Shown: in pieces, positions 36,284 to 45,567 of the stretch | Position numbering within the stretch: position 1 is the first letter of the stretch | Layout: every line of letters begins with the position of its first letter | Assembly (NCBI RefSeq): GCF_041438865.1 | Contig: NZ_CP109450.1 | Location: forward strand, 2,583,001-2,647,000 | Direction of reading: 5' to 3' | Length of the DNA stretch: 64,000 nucleotides | DNA from: Streptomyces sp. NBC_01471 | Lineage (GTDB): Bacteria > Actinomycetota > Actinomycetes > Streptomycetales > Streptomycetaceae | Position numbers and translations under genes: made by a program | The notes under the pieces: model-generated | What the model was told of the DNA's origin: nothing | What the model saw: only the letters and a program-made list of their open reading frames with translations | Database searches by the model: none

Positions 36284-36694
36284 ATGGGTCCAGAGCAGGG
36301 GTCGATATCCGTCATGGCGTTCGGCCTGCTCTTCGCGGTCGTGGGCGGGGTGAGCCTGTTCAAGGCGCGTTGGCTGCGGCGCCACGGGGCGCGGGCACAC
36401 GGCACCGTCGTCCGGCTGGCCAGGACTTCCGGTGAGGGCGGGACGTCCTACCACCCGGTGGTGCAGTACCGGACCGGAAACGGCCAGACGATGGAGGTCA
36501 GGTCCTCGCAAGGGAGAAGCCGGCGGAGCAGCCTCAGCGCAGGCACGCCCGTCACCGTCCACTACGACCCGGCCAAGCCGCAGCGGATGGCCATCGACGG
36601 CTACTCCGGCGGAGGCGGCATGGTCGCCTTCTGCGTCTTCGGGGCCGTGATCTTCGTGATGGGCATGCGGGTGCTGTTGTCGACGGTGGCGTGA
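36284..36694 (+). CDS. DUF3592-type small membrane protein
   Basis: This 136-residue protein has one N-terminal membrane helix (MAFGLLFAVVGGVSLF), a beta-rich extracytoplasmic or cytoplasmic segment with YHPVVQYRT and PVTVHYDPAKPQRMAID, and a C-terminal membrane helix. This is the usual organisation of DUF3592 proteins, whose function is unknown. A GGGAGATGAGAG ribosome site precedes the ATG. It follows the mycosin-like gene on the same strand, 195 bp away, so co-function with the secretion locus is possible but not shown. Confidence 0.8.
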   Translation: MGPEQGSISVMAFGLLFAVVGGVSLFKARWLRRHGARAHGTVVRLARTSGEGGTSYHPVVQYRTGNGQTMEVRSSQGRSRRSSLSAGTPVTVHYDPAKPQRMAIDGYSGGGGMVAFCVFGAVIFVMGMRVLLSTVA

Positions 36695-36799
36695 CGAAGT
36701 GTCCGGTGTCCGATAGTTGATCCGGCGCTGGTTCTGCACCGTCGCCTCGCCCGGGTGCACGCGCACGGAGTTCTCGGACTCCATGACGCCGGAGATGAG

Positions 36800-37031
36800 G
36801 GCCGAGGGCCTCAAGGCGACCCGTACGGCCACAGCCGGGACATGATCGGGGCCGCCATCACCACGCTCATGGAAACCGGTACCGCTCCGACATCGGGCCG
36901 ACCTGGTCGCCGCCCTCGCCGGCATCGCCCTCACTTCGGCGAAACCCGAGCAACGGGACCAGGCCGAACGCCTCCTCGACCTCCTGCTGGACGGGCTGAA
37001 ACCCGCGCCGCCGCAGCTCCCCGAAAGCTGA
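36800..37031 (+). pseudogene. Decayed C-terminal fragment of a TetR-like regulator
   Basis: Three successive pieces in three frames read like one TetR/AcrR C-terminal domain. GHSRDMIGAAITTLMETG (frame of 36755) is followed by RYRSDIG (frame of 36877), then ADLVAALAGIALTSAKPEQR and DQAERLLDLLLDGLKP up to TGA 37029-37031. Two frameshifts and no DNA-binding N-terminus indicate a relic. It fills most of the 364-bp gap before eccC. Confidence 0.5.
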
Positions 37032-37058
37032 CGGTGGACGGTTCCGCCCGCTACTCCC

Positions 37059-40000
37059 CTACTCCCCCGCCTCCTGCTCCGTCCGCTCGTCGCGCAGCGC
37101 CGTCTGCACCTGCACCGTGTTGCGGCGCGTGATGTACAGACCGCGTCCGGGCGGGAGCAGGCGGGGCTTCGTACCGGCGACGATCTGCCCCTCGGCGGGC
37201 GGGCAGGACAGTTGCAGGACCGGGGTGTTGGCCTCGACGAGCCGCCGCAGCAACTGGTCCGTCATCATCGAGCGGGACGCGCCGTTGGCGCTGCGGGCCA
37301 CGATGACGTGCAGCCCCACCTCGGTGCCCTGCGCGAGATACGGCAGCAGCGGGGCGAACGGGTCAGGTCCGCCGCTGCCGATCAGCTCGTAGTCGTCGAT
37401 GACGACGAACAGCCGCGGGCCCTTCCACCAGTCGCGCTTCGCCAGCCGCTCCGGTGTGATGTCCGGGCCCGGCACCCGGTCGGCCATGGCGCGGGCCGAG
37501 CCGGCGACCATCTCCTGCAGCTGCGTCGGGCCGACCGCGTACCCGAGGCGGTGCGCCTCCGGTACGGCCCCCGCGAGGCGGCGGCGGTAGTCGGTGACCA
37601 TGACACGGGCCTCGGTGGGTCCGTAGCGCCGGGTGACGGCGTCGCAGACCATCGCGAGCAGGTTGGTCTTGCCCGATTCGGCGTCCCCGACCACGACCAG
37701 GTGGGGGTGCTCCTCGAAGTCGTGGCGGAAGACGTCCAGCTGGACGTCCCGCAGGCCGACCGGGACGCGCAGGTCTCCGTCGGGTTCGGGCAGTTCGGAC
37801 GCGGGCAGCGTGAGCGGCAGCATCCGTACGGGCGGGGCGGCTGGGCCGTCCCACTCGGCGGCCGTCTCGCGGACCAGTGCGGCGACACCGTCCGAGAGGG
37901 TGTCGACGGACGGGTCGCCGTCGATCCGGGGCAGCGCGGCCAGGAAGTGCAGCCGCTCGTCGGTGAGCCCGCGGCCGGGGGTCTTGGGTACGGTCGCCGC
38001 GGCCCGCATGTTGATCGCGGAGTCGACGGGGTCGCCGAGCCGCAGCTCGAAGCGGGTGCCGAGCTGGTCGCGCAGGGCGCTGCCGATCTCGCCCCAGCGG
38101 GTGGCGGCGATGATCAGGTGGACACCGAAGTTGAGTCCGCGGGACGCGATGAGCGTGAAGGTCGGCACCAGGTCCATGAAGTCCTGGCGGATCGTGCTCC
38201 AGCCGTCGACGACGAGGAAGACATCGCCGTACCCGTCGTCGGCGAACTCACCGGCCGCGCGCCTGCGCCGGAAGTCGGCCATGGAGGCCAGACCGTGGTC
38301 CGCGAACTGCCGCTCGCGGCGGGCGATCAGCGCGGTGACCTCGGCGACCGTACGGAGCAGCCGGTCCGGGTCGAGACGGCCGGTGACGCCGCCGACGTGC
38401 GGGAGCCCGGAGAGCCCGGTGAGTCCGCCACCGCCCAGGTCCAGGCAGTAGAACTGCACCTCGCGCGGGGTGTGGGTGCGGGCGATGGCGGTCATCAGCG
38501 TACGGACCAGGGTGCTCTTGCCGCTCTGCGGGCCGCCCGCGATGCCGACGTGGCCGCCCGCCCCCGACAGATCGGCGGTCAGCTCGTCGCGCCGCTGGTC
38601 GAAGGGGCGGTCCACGATGCCGACCGGCACGGTGAGCGTGCGGCGCGGGCCGGCCGAGCCGGGCGGGGGCAGCAGCAGGTCGAGCGTGGGAGGTTCGGTG
38701 AGCGGGGGCAGCCACACCTGGTGGGCGTGCGGGCCCGACTCCTCAAGCCGTTCGACGGCGATGGTGAGCAGACTGGCGGCAGCCGCCTCCTCGGCCGGGC
38801 CGGCATCCGGTACGGCCACTTCTGGCTCGCTGCGGGGCAGTTGCCGTGGCGCGACCCAGCCCGCGTGGAACGGCACGACCTGCCCCGCCACGACCGCCTG
38901 GCGTACGGCGGGGCGGACGACCCGGTAGGGGCCCGAGACGAAGGCGGCCTTGAACCGGGTGAGCGTGCCGACGTCGTTCTTCAGCAGACCGCTGCCCGGC
39001 TGGGGCGGCAGCTCGTACGCGTCAGGGACACCCAGCACACCCCGGCTCTCCATCGCGGAGAAGGTACGCAGCCCGACCCGGTAGGAGAGGTGCGACTCCA
39101 GCTGGTGGATGCGGCCCTCGTCCAGGCGCTGCGAGGCGAGGAGCAGATGGACACCGAGGCTGCGGCCGAGCCGTCCGATCATCACGAACAGGTCGAGGAA
39201 GTCCCGGTGCGCGGCGAGGAGTTCACTGAACTCGTCCACGACCACGAAGAGGGTGGGCAGTGGCGCGAGGTCGGTGCCGGTCTCGCGGGCCTTCTCGTAC
39301 TCCAGCAGGGACGCGTAGTTGCCCGCCTTGCGCAGCAGCTCCTGGCGTCGCATCAGTTCGCCGTGCAGAGCGTCCCGCATGCGCTCCACGAGCGCCGTCT
39401 CGTCGGCGAGGTTGGTGATGACCGCCGAGGTGTGCGGCAGCCGGTCGAGGCCGAGGAAGGTCGCGCCGCCCTTGAAGTCGACGAGGACGAAGTTGAGGGT
39501 CTCGGACGAGTGGGTGAGCGCCAGGCCGAGCACCAGGGTGCGCAGCAGCTCGGACTTTCCGGAGCCGGTCGCGCCGATGAGCATGCCGTGCGGACCCATG
39601 CCGCCCTGCGCCGACTCCTTGATGTCCAGGGTGACGTGGCTGCCGTCGGCGGCCAGGCCGATGGGGACGCGCAGCCGGTCGCCGGGCGCGCGCCGCTCGT
39701 GCAGCCGGACGAGGTCGGCGGAGTGCAGATCGTGGATGCCGAGCAGGCCGGTCAGCTCCTGGTCCTCCTGGAGCGGCTGCTCGGAGCGGGCGGTGGCGCC
39801 CAGCCGGTAGGGGGCCACGGCGGAGGCCAGCGCGCGGGCGGCGTGCGGGCCGAGGGTCTCGGGGCGCCCGACGGAGGTCTCGGTGGCCTTGCCGTCCGGG
39901 CCTGTGGTGACCATCGCGAGGTCGCCGGGGGTGACCCGGAAGCGGAGTGAGCCGCGTGCGGGGGCGCCGTCGAGGGCCCCACGCACATCGATGACCAGTG

Positions 40001-41069
40001 CGTTGCGGTAGCCGTGCTCGGCGATGCGGGCATCGGCGGGGACCGCGGCGGTGTCCAGGACGATCACGGTGTACGGCTCGTCACGGCTCGGCTCGGCGCC
40101 CGGTTCGAAGGGCGGGCGCCCGCCGAACTCCTCGCCCAGCAGCGGCTCCAGCTCGGAGACGGCTTCCGCGACCAGCCGGGCGGTGCCCGCACCGTCGGTG
40201 TCGGACTGGTGCTGGGCGTGCGGCAGCCACTTCACCCACTCCCAGCCGGGGAGCGCCCCGCCGTCGGCGACGACCACCACGGCGAGATCCTCCGGGGCGT
40301 GCAGGACGGCGAGCTGGCCGACCATGGCGCGGGCCGCGCCGCGTGCCGTCTCCAGATTCCGTTCGGCCGCCGCGGCTCCCTCGGTGCCGCTCTCCCCGTC
40401 CGCGCCGCCGGACAGCAGGACCACCCGGGCGAAGGAGCGCAGCCGGACCGCGATCGGCTGTCCCTGCACCGTCGAGTAGGCCCGGATGAAGCGGCGCAGC
40501 GCGTGGGCGCAGAGCGGTTCGAGGTCCTCGACGGGCTTGGTGGAGAGCGGGTTGAGGGTCAGGGCGAGCTGGCGGGTGCCGGTGGCGACCCGGACCTCGG
40601 CGAAGTCCTCATGGGTGGTGCGGCGCTCCCAGAGCCGGCCGCCGCGCGCCAGTGAGACGAGCGACCCGGGCTCGGGGTGGTGCCAGGCGTCGGCGCGCCG
40701 CTGCTCGTCGATGGCCTTGCGGATCCGGCGGCGGCTGGTGGCGAGGTAGCGCAGGTAGTCGCGCCGTTCGCCGCGCAGCCGCCGTTTGCGGTCTCCCGCG
40801 GCGCGAATGAACTGGCTGACCAGCATGCCGACTGCGGACAGCAGCATCATCCCGATGGCGACCCACATCAGGATGCCGCTGCTCTCGCCGGGCCTGATGA
40901 AGATCAGTACCATGCCGAGCGAGCTGAGCGCCATGGGCAGATACGTGACGACGCCGCCCATGGCGCCCTGGGACTCGGGGAGCGCGGGTGGTTCCTGGAG
41001 GGTCAGCTCGCCCTGCGGCAGCTGCGGGCCCGGCCGGCGCGGCGGGCGCCGGAACGTGACGGTGCTCAA
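37059..41069 (-). CDS. eccC: T7SS motor ATPase EccC (three FtsK/SpoIIIE domains)
   Basis: This 1,336-residue single-chain EccC has two membrane helices near residues 45-90. Three FtsK/SpoIIIE ATPase domains follow, with Walker A motifs GATGSGKSE (K505), GGPQSGKST (K851) and GDAESGKTN (K1134). It binds C-terminal export signals of Esx/PE-type substrates and powers secretion across the membrane. The domain-1 Walker B LFVVVDEFSELL is intact. TTG 41069 is chosen because a GAGGAAGG site precedes it and homologues begin STVTFRRPPRRPG; the upstream frame adds only repeated NPVSL. It is divergent from eccD. Confidence 0.95.
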   Translation of the reverse strand: MSTVTFRRPPRRPGPQLPQGELTLQEPPALPESQGAMGGVVTYLPMALSSLGMVLIFIRPGESSGILMWVAIGMMLLSAVGMLVSQFIRAAGDRKRRLRGERRDYLRYLATSRRRIRKAIDEQRRADAWHHPEPGSLVSLARGGRLWERRTTHEDFAEVRVATGTRQLALTLNPLSTKPVEDLEPLCAHALRRFIRAYSTVQGQPIAVRLRSFARVVLLSGGADGESGTEGAAAAERNLETARGAARAMVGQLAVLHAPEDLAVVVVADGGALPGWEWVKWLPHAQHQSDTDGAGTARLVAEAVSELEPLLGEEFGGRPPFEPGAEPSRDEPYTVIVLDTAAVPADARIAEHGYRNALVIDVRGALDGAPARGSLRFRVTPGDLAMVTTGPDGKATETSVGRPETLGPHAARALASAVAPYRLGATARSEQPLQEDQELTGLLGIHDLHSADLVRLHERRAPGDRLRVPIGLAADGSHVTLDIKESAQGGMGPHGMLIGATGSGKSELLRTLVLGLALTHSSETLNFVLVDFKGGATFLGLDRLPHTSAVITNLADETALVERMRDALHGELMRRQELLRKAGNYASLLEYEKARETGTDLAPLPTLFVVVDEFSELLAAHRDFLDLFVMIGRLGRSLGVHLLLASQRLDEGRIHQLESHLSYRVGLRTFSAMESRGVLGVPDAYELPPQPGSGLLKNDVGTLTRFKAAFVSGPYRVVRPAVRQAVVAGQVVPFHAGWVAPRQLPRSEPEVAVPDAGPAEEAAAASLLTIAVERLEESGPHAHQVWLPPLTEPPTLDLLLPPPGSAGPRRTLTVPVGIVDRPFDQRRDELTADLSGAGGHVGIAGGPQSGKSTLVRTLMTAIARTHTPREVQFYCLDLGGGGLTGLSGLPHVGGVTGRLDPDRLLRTVAEVTALIARRERQFADHGLASMADFRRRRAAGEFADDGYGDVFLVVDGWSTIRQDFMDLVPTFTLIASRGLNFGVHLIIAATRWGEIGSALRDQLGTRFELRLGDPVDSAINMRAAATVPKTPGRGLTDERLHFLAALPRIDGDPSVDTLSDGVAALVRETAAEWDGPAAPPVRMLPLTLPASELPEPDGDLRVPVGLRDVQLDVFRHDFEEHPHLVVVGDAESGKTNLLAMVCDAVTRRYGPTEARVMVTDYRRRLAGAVPEAHRLGYAVGPTQLQEMVAGSARAMADRVPGPDITPERLAKRDWWKGPRLFVVIDDYELIGSGGPDPFAPLLPYLAQGTEVGLHVIVARSANGASRSMMTDQLLRRLVEANTPVLQLSCPPAEGQIVAGTKPRLLPPGRGLYITRRNTVQVQTALRDERTEQEAGE

Positions 41070-41087
41070 GAGGGCTGGGCCTTCCTC

Positions 41088-41132
41088 GTTCAAGGAGACA
41101 GGGTTCAGGGAGACAGGGTTCAAGGGGACAGG
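41088..41132. repeat. Three tandem 15-bp repeats in the eccC leader
   Basis: GTTCAAGGAGACAGG is repeated at 41088-41102, 41103-41117 and 41118-41132 with single-base changes. On the eccC strand the units stay in frame (NPVSL repeats) directly before the TTG start. Confidence 0.85.
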
Positions 41133-41315
41133 GGAATTACCGGCGGGTCAACGGGCGGAAAAGAAACGGTTGTCCGTTGTGCCGCAGAACAATTTCATCA
41201 ACCACCCAGCATTGCGGGCAGAATGGTTGATCCGATGATCGGTTCGAACTCACGATAGTGTTCGCCCCGTTCCCGGGTCGACCCGCACCCCCGGACGGGA
41301 GAGAATCGAAACGCC

Positions 41316-42704
41316 GTGAGCGACACCACCGTCGGATTGTGCCGAATAACTGTAAGAGCGCCCGAAAATTCCTATGAGTTGGGCATCCCGGTCGACGTAC
41401 CACTCGCCGATCTCGTCCCCGTTCTCGTCGAGTACGCGGGCGGAGACCTGCACGAGCAGGGCGCTGCCCACGGCGGCTGGACCCTCCAGCGGCTGGGCGC
41501 CGCGCCCCTGGACGAGGAGGGGACCCCGCAGTCGCTGGAGCTGCGCGACGGCGAGACGCTGTATCTGCGGTCCCGTCACGAAACCCTTCCCGAGGTCGAC
41601 TTCGACGATCTGGTCGACGGCATCGGCGAGACGCTGCGGGCCCGGCCCGACACCTGGCGTCCCGCGCTGACCAGACGGCTGCTGATCGGTCTGGCCGTGG
41701 CCGGGCTGACCGCGGCTCTGTTCACCGTCGCGCTGCCGGGCCCCGTCGGCTGGCGGGCAGCCGCGTCCGCCGTGCTCGCCGTACTGCTGCTCGCCGGGGC
41801 CACGGCCGCGTCGCGTGCCGTCGGGGACGCGGGGGCGGGTGCCGCTCTCGGGCTGATGTCCGTGCCGTATCTGGCTCTGGCCGGCGCGCTGTTGCCCACC
41901 GCGGCGCACGGCGAGGACGTGTTCGGGCCCCGGCTGCTCGCGGGTGGCGCGGCGGCGGCGGGCGCCGCGGTCCTCGCGCTGGCCGCGGTCGGCGCGTTCG
42001 CTCCGCTGTTCCTCGGTGCCCTCACCGTCGCCCTGTTCGCGGCGGTCGGCGGCATGGTCTGCGCGGCCGGTGTTCCGTTGTCGCACACGGCCGGATATCT
42101 GGCGGTGGGCGCGGTCGCCACCGGGAGTTTCGTACCCGGTCTCGCCTTCCGCCTGGCAGGGCTGCGGTTGCCACCGCTGCCGTCCAGCGCCGAGGAACTC
42201 CAGGAGGGCATCGAGCCCTTCGAGGCCGAGCGGGTCAAGGTGCGCGCCCGGCTGGCCGACGCGTATGCCACCGGCTGCTCCGCCGCGCTCGGGCTGGTCC
42301 TGGCCGGCTGTGTGACGGCGCTGCTCACCGGTCCCGCGTCGGACGGCTGGCCCGCGCCGGTCCTCGGGCTGGCGCTCGGCGTACTGCTGCTCCTGCACAC
42401 CCGGACCGTCGGCGGTGCCTGGCAGCGGCTGCTCCTGGCGGTGCCAGGGGCGTACGCCCTGACGCTCGCGGCCTGCACGGACGCGGTCGGCACCGGCCTG
42501 CCGGGACGGCTGGAGGTCACGGGCGTCCTGACGGCCGCGGCGGCGGTCGCGATGATCGCCGCCTGGACCGTGCCCGGCCGCAGACTGGTGCCGTACTGGG
42601 GGCGCGCGGCCGACATCCTGCACAGCCTGGCCGCACTCGTACTGCTGCCGCTCGCGCTGCTGCTGGCCGGGGTGTTCGGCACGCTGCGCGGCATCTGGGG
42701 CTGA
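41316..42704 (+). CDS. eccD: T7SS membrane pore protein EccD
   Basis: This 462-residue protein has an N-terminal ubiquitin-like (YukD) domain of about 95 residues (CRITVRAPENSYELGIPVDVPLADLVPVL). About eleven hydrophobic helices follow, separated by the acidic cytoplasmic loop EELQEGIEPFEAERVKVRARL. This is the standard EccD topology; two copies per protomer line the ESX inner-membrane complex. GTG 41316 follows a GGGAGAG site. It forms the start of the rightward T7SS operon with eccB 56 bases downstream. Confidence 0.93.
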   Translation: MSDTTVGLCRITVRAPENSYELGIPVDVPLADLVPVLVEYAGGDLHEQGAAHGGWTLQRLGAAPLDEEGTPQSLELRDGETLYLRSRHETLPEVDFDDLVDGIGETLRARPDTWRPALTRRLLIGLAVAGLTAALFTVALPGPVGWRAAASAVLAVLLLAGATAASRAVGDAGAGAALGLMSVPYLALAGALLPTAAHGEDVFGPRLLAGGAAAAGAAVLALAAVGAFAPLFLGALTVALFAAVGGMVCAAGVPLSHTAGYLAVGAVATGSFVPGLAFRLAGLRLPPLPSSAEELQEGIEPFEAERVKVRARLADAYATGCSAALGLVLAGCVTALLTGPASDGWPAPVLGLALGVLLLLHTRTVGGAWQRLLLAVPGAYALTLAACTDAVGTGLPGRLEVTGVLTAAAAVAMIAAWTVPGRRLVPYWGRAADILHSLAALVLLPLALLLAGVFGTLRGIWG

Positions 42705-42760
42705 CAGCCCACCGGCAATGAGATCCGTGAAACCCGTAGTGAGCCCAGTGAGGAACGTGC

Positions 42761-44263
42761 ATGCAGTCCAGGCGTGACCAGGTCCAGGCCCATATGTTCG
42801 TCATGGGCCGGCTCTCCTCCGGCATGCAGCGCGCCGAGCCGGACGCACCGGACACCCCCACTGCCCGCACCTGGCGCGGCATCATCTGGGGGCTGCTGGC
42901 CGCCACTCTCGCCGCGCTGGTCACGACGTTGTACGGGCTGATCTCGCCCGGCGGCGCGACGTCCTGGCGCACCGACGGCGCGCTGGTGGTGGTGAAGGAC
43001 TCGGGGGCCCGTTACGTCTATGTCGGCGGCACGCTGCATCCCGTACTGAACGAGGCGTCGGCGCGGCTGCTGGCCGGGGACAAGATGACCGTCCAGCAGG
43101 TCGCCGCGGCCTCCCTCGGGGACACCCCGCGCGGGACGCCGCTCGGCATCGTGGGCGCGCCCGACGGGCTGCCGAAGGGCTCGCTCGACCGGGGCACCTG
43201 GTCGGTGTGCGCGGGCCGCAAGGACACCGGAACCGGCGCCACCGGCACGGTCACATCCGTGGTGATCGGCGCGGAGCCGGCCGGCAGCGGACTGGGCGCG
43301 CGCGACGGCGTACTGGTGTCCTCGCCCCACGGCGGAGCCCAGATCCTCTGGCAGGGGCGGAGGTTCGCGGTCGACACCAAGCACGGTGGGGCCGCGGCGC
43401 TCGGCTGGGCGGGGACCGCCCCGTACCCGGTCGGTGACGCCTTCCTCGCCTCGCTCGTCGCCGGACCCGACCTGGCGCCTCCTCCCGTGCCGGGCCGGGG
43501 CGGAGCGGGCCCGCGACTGGCCGGGGCGGCGAGCCGGACCGGTCAGCTGTTCACCGCCGACGGCGGCCAGCACTACCTGCTGCGCAAGGACGGACTCGTA
43601 CCGCTGACCGACACCCTGCACCGGCTGCTGCTCGGCGATCCGCGCACCCAGGCGGAGGCGTACGGCGGCGGCGCGGTACGCGAACGGCCGGTGGGAGCGG
43701 CCGACCTGGCCGCCCACCAGGTCCCGGCATCCGCCGGTGCGTCGCTCGCCGCCGACCTGCCACCCACCGCACCGCATCCGGTGTCGGCCGCCGCAGGTCA
43801 GGACGTGTGCGCGCGGGTCGCTTCCCGTGGCTCCGGGCACACCACGACGGTGGCGCTGGTCGCTGCGGCGCAGGTGCCCGGCGGGGCGCCGGACGCAGAA
43901 CCCGGCGTGCGGGCCGGGTGTCTGGCGGCCGACAGCGTCTGGGTGCGTCCTGGTGCCGGCGCCCTGGTGACGGCCCACTCCACGGCCGGGACCGGCTCCA
44001 CCCGCTATCTGGTCACCGACGCGGGTGCGGCCTTCCCGGTGCCCGACGACGACGCCCTCAAGCAGCTCGGCTACCCGGCGAGCGAGGCCGTGAGGCTGCC
44101 TGCGCCGCTGCTCGATCTGCTGCCGGCCGGGCCGAGTCTGGACCCGCAGGCGCTGGCGCGGGGCGGAATCGTACGTGCCGACCTATCCGCTGCGGAAGAC
44201 GCCGGGAGCAAAGGAGTTGCGGACGCTCCGAAACAATCCAATGAACGATGCGGCAACAATTGA
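42761..44263 (+). CDS. eccB: T7SS membrane component EccB
   Basis: This 500-residue EccB has a short cytoplasmic N-terminus beginning MQSRRDQVQAHMFVMGRLSSG, a motif typical of the family. A single membrane helix (about residues 40-62) precedes the large extracytoplasmic R1-R4 beta-rich repeat domain, with conserved RYVYVGGTLHPVLNEASARLL and paired cysteines. EccB is the outward-facing core of the ESX complex. A GAGGAAC site precedes the ATG. The spacing to eccD supports one operon. Confidence 0.95.
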   Translation: MQSRRDQVQAHMFVMGRLSSGMQRAEPDAPDTPTARTWRGIIWGLLAATLAALVTTLYGLISPGGATSWRTDGALVVVKDSGARYVYVGGTLHPVLNEASARLLAGDKMTVQQVAAASLGDTPRGTPLGIVGAPDGLPKGSLDRGTWSVCAGRKDTGTGATGTVTSVVIGAEPAGSGLGARDGVLVSSPHGGAQILWQGRRFAVDTKHGGAAALGWAGTAPYPVGDAFLASLVAGPDLAPPPVPGRGGAGPRLAGAASRTGQLFTADGGQHYLLRKDGLVPLTDTLHRLLLGDPRTQAEAYGGGAVRERPVGAADLAAHQVPASAGASLAADLPPTAPHPVSAAAGQDVCARVASRGSGHTTTVALVAAAQVPGGAPDAEPGVRAGCLAADSVWVRPGAGALVTAHSTAGTGSTRYLVTDAGAAFPVPDDDALKQLGYPASEAVRLPAPLLDLLPAGPSLDPQALARGGIVRADLSAAEDAGSKGVADAPKQSNERCGNN

Positions 44264-44374
44264 ATCCGAAGCTCAAGTGAACATCAAATATCGATCTCAC
44301 AGGGCCAGTTGAGCCCATCTGATGAGTATCGTGGCGACACATGTCCGAATCCTGACGGGAATGAGGCAACGACC

Positions 44375-44722
44375 ATGGGTGACAGCACGTCTGGACTGTT
44401 CAATCGGCAGCAAGCGGACGTCGACAAGGCCCGCACGGCCCTGGAGAACCACGTGGCCACTATGGCCCGCGCGGGCGCGACGGTCTCGGCGATCCACGAC
44501 GACGTACGGATGTCGTACGTCGCCGACTCGTCCAGCATCTTCAGCAGCAAGCTCCAGCAGTGGATGCAGTCGTACAACGACATCAAGGGCAAGGTCGACG
44601 CCCTGCACTCCTCGCTGATGGCGGCCGACACCATCCACAACAGCAGCGAGATGGACGCCTCCCAGTACGCGAGCGCGTGGGACGGCGGCGGCAGCGGCTA
44701 CTACCAGGCACTCTCCGGCTGA
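44375..44722 (+). CDS. Esx-like small T7SS protein (first of pair)
   Basis: This 115-residue helical-hairpin protein begins MGDSTSGLFNRQQADVDKAR. Its size, heptad-like helices and position directly after eccB fit the WXG100 superfamily. A W is followed by MQS in the turn (QQWMQSYND), not a strict WxG, and SAWDGGGSGYY occurs near the C-terminus. ATG 44375 with a GAGG site is preferred over the longer open frame from 44309. It is probably secreted as a heterodimer with the next gene product. Confidence 0.8.
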   Translation: MGDSTSGLFNRQQADVDKARTALENHVATMARAGATVSAIHDDVRMSYVADSSSIFSSKLQQWMQSYNDIKGKVDALHSSLMAADTIHNSSEMDASQYASAWDGGGSGYYQALSG

Positions 44723-44792
44723 TCCTCGGCCGGCCCGCCTCCTCGCACTGCCTTTTCACCCCCTCACACACCTCCCGAAAGGACGACCGGAC

Positions 44793-45077
44793 ATGGCGGA
44801 CGTCACACTCGAAGTCCAGCGTGCCAACGCGGCCATCGACGACATGGTCAAGGCCAACACGGACATGGTGAACGCGCTCACCGAGCTGCTCAGCCAGCTC
44901 GGCCCCCTCAAGGCGTCCTTCTCCGGTCAGACCGCGACCGTGTACACGGACTTCCAGAACCAGGCCAACAACGCCATTCAGACGATGAACGCCCAGTTCG
45001 GCACGGGCGCGCAGTCCCTCAAGGAAATGGTCGACGGCCAGGTCGCGGGTGACAAGCGCGGCTCAGGGATGTTCTGA
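44793..45077 (+). CDS. Esx/WXG100-like small T7SS protein (second of pair)
   Basis: This 94-residue protein has the normal WXG100 length and two amphipathic helices. The inter-helix turn reads ASFSGQTA, so Phe replaces the Trp of WxG. The following helix YTDFQNQANNAIQTMNAQF has the expected hydrophobic spacing. It follows the 115-residue Esx-like gene by 70 bases with a strong AAAGGACG site, forming the typical esx pair recognised by EccC. No YxxxD/E export tail is obvious at the C-terminus. Confidence 0.85.
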   Translation: MADVTLEVQRANAAIDDMVKANTDMVNALTELLSQLGPLKASFSGQTATVYTDFQNQANNAIQTMNAQFGTGAQSLKEMVDGQVAGDKRGSGMF

Positions 45078-45079
45078 CC

Positions 45080-45514
45080 ATGGCCAAGGACGATGGCGAC
45101 GACGACGGGGACACCGGCACCTTCAAGGTGACCGAGGGCTGGCTCAAGGGTGAGGCCCGTACCAGGGTCCTCGGGCTCCGGGGCTGGCTCCAGACAGGCG
45201 ACGACTACACGACGCTGGGCGACTACGGAACCGAGTCGGGTATCCACAAGGGAATACTCGCGGGCTCGGGCACCCTGGGTCCCGACGCGACTCTGCACAA
45301 GGTGTTCACTCAGCTCTGCTCAAGTCTGAAGGCTCAGCTGGACACCCTCGGGAACGGTCTCAACACCCTCTCGATCGACATGGCGACCGTGGACACCATC
45401 CTCCAGCACAGCGAGGACGACGCCGCCCTGACGGCGGCGGAGATGAACCTGGAGCTGGCGAACGCCCTCAAGGAGTTCGGCGGCAGTCCCACGACCGCCC
45501 CTCCCAAACCGTAA
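45080..45514 (+). CDS. Unrecognised T7SS-associated helical protein
   Basis: This 144-residue protein starts 2 bases after the preceding Esx-like gene, so it is co-translated. The acidic N-terminus (DDGDDDGDTG) leads to TEGWLKGEARTRVLGLRGWL and then two helices (LKAQLDTLGNGLNTLSIDM and LTAAEMNLELANALKEFGG) resembling a WXG100 hairpin without a WxG turn. A Pro-rich tail ends it. I do not recognise a named family; by position it is a candidate substrate or chaperone. Confidence 0.8.
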   Translation: MAKDDGDDDGDTGTFKVTEGWLKGEARTRVLGLRGWLQTGDDYTTLGDYGTESGIHKGILAGSGTLGPDATLHKVFTQLCSSLKAQLDTLGNGLNTLSIDMATVDTILQHSEDDAALTAAEMNLELANALKEFGGSPTTAPPKP

Positions 45515-45531
45515 CTCCGGTACGCCGTAAC

Positions 45532-45563
45532 GGCACCGTGCGACGCCGGCGTCGCACGGTGCC
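45532..45563 (+). terminator. 32-bp perfect palindrome, probable terminator or attenuator
   Basis: GGCACCGTGCGACGCC is followed immediately by its exact reverse complement, 17 bases after a stop codon and inside the esx operon. It could cut readthrough to the large genes downstream and so set stoichiometry, or serve as a protein-binding palindrome. Confidence 0.7.
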
Positions 45564-45567
45564 TTCA

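Noticed and set aside
36700..36785. Minus-strand peptide starting MESENSVRVHPGEATVQN that looks almost coding
   Set aside because: Too short, no continuation and no recognised family; could be part of the same decayed region, but I cannot support it.
37212..39950. Plus-strand frame of 912 codons opposite eccC
   Set aside because: Antisense shadow; eccC has three intact Walker A motifs on the other strand.
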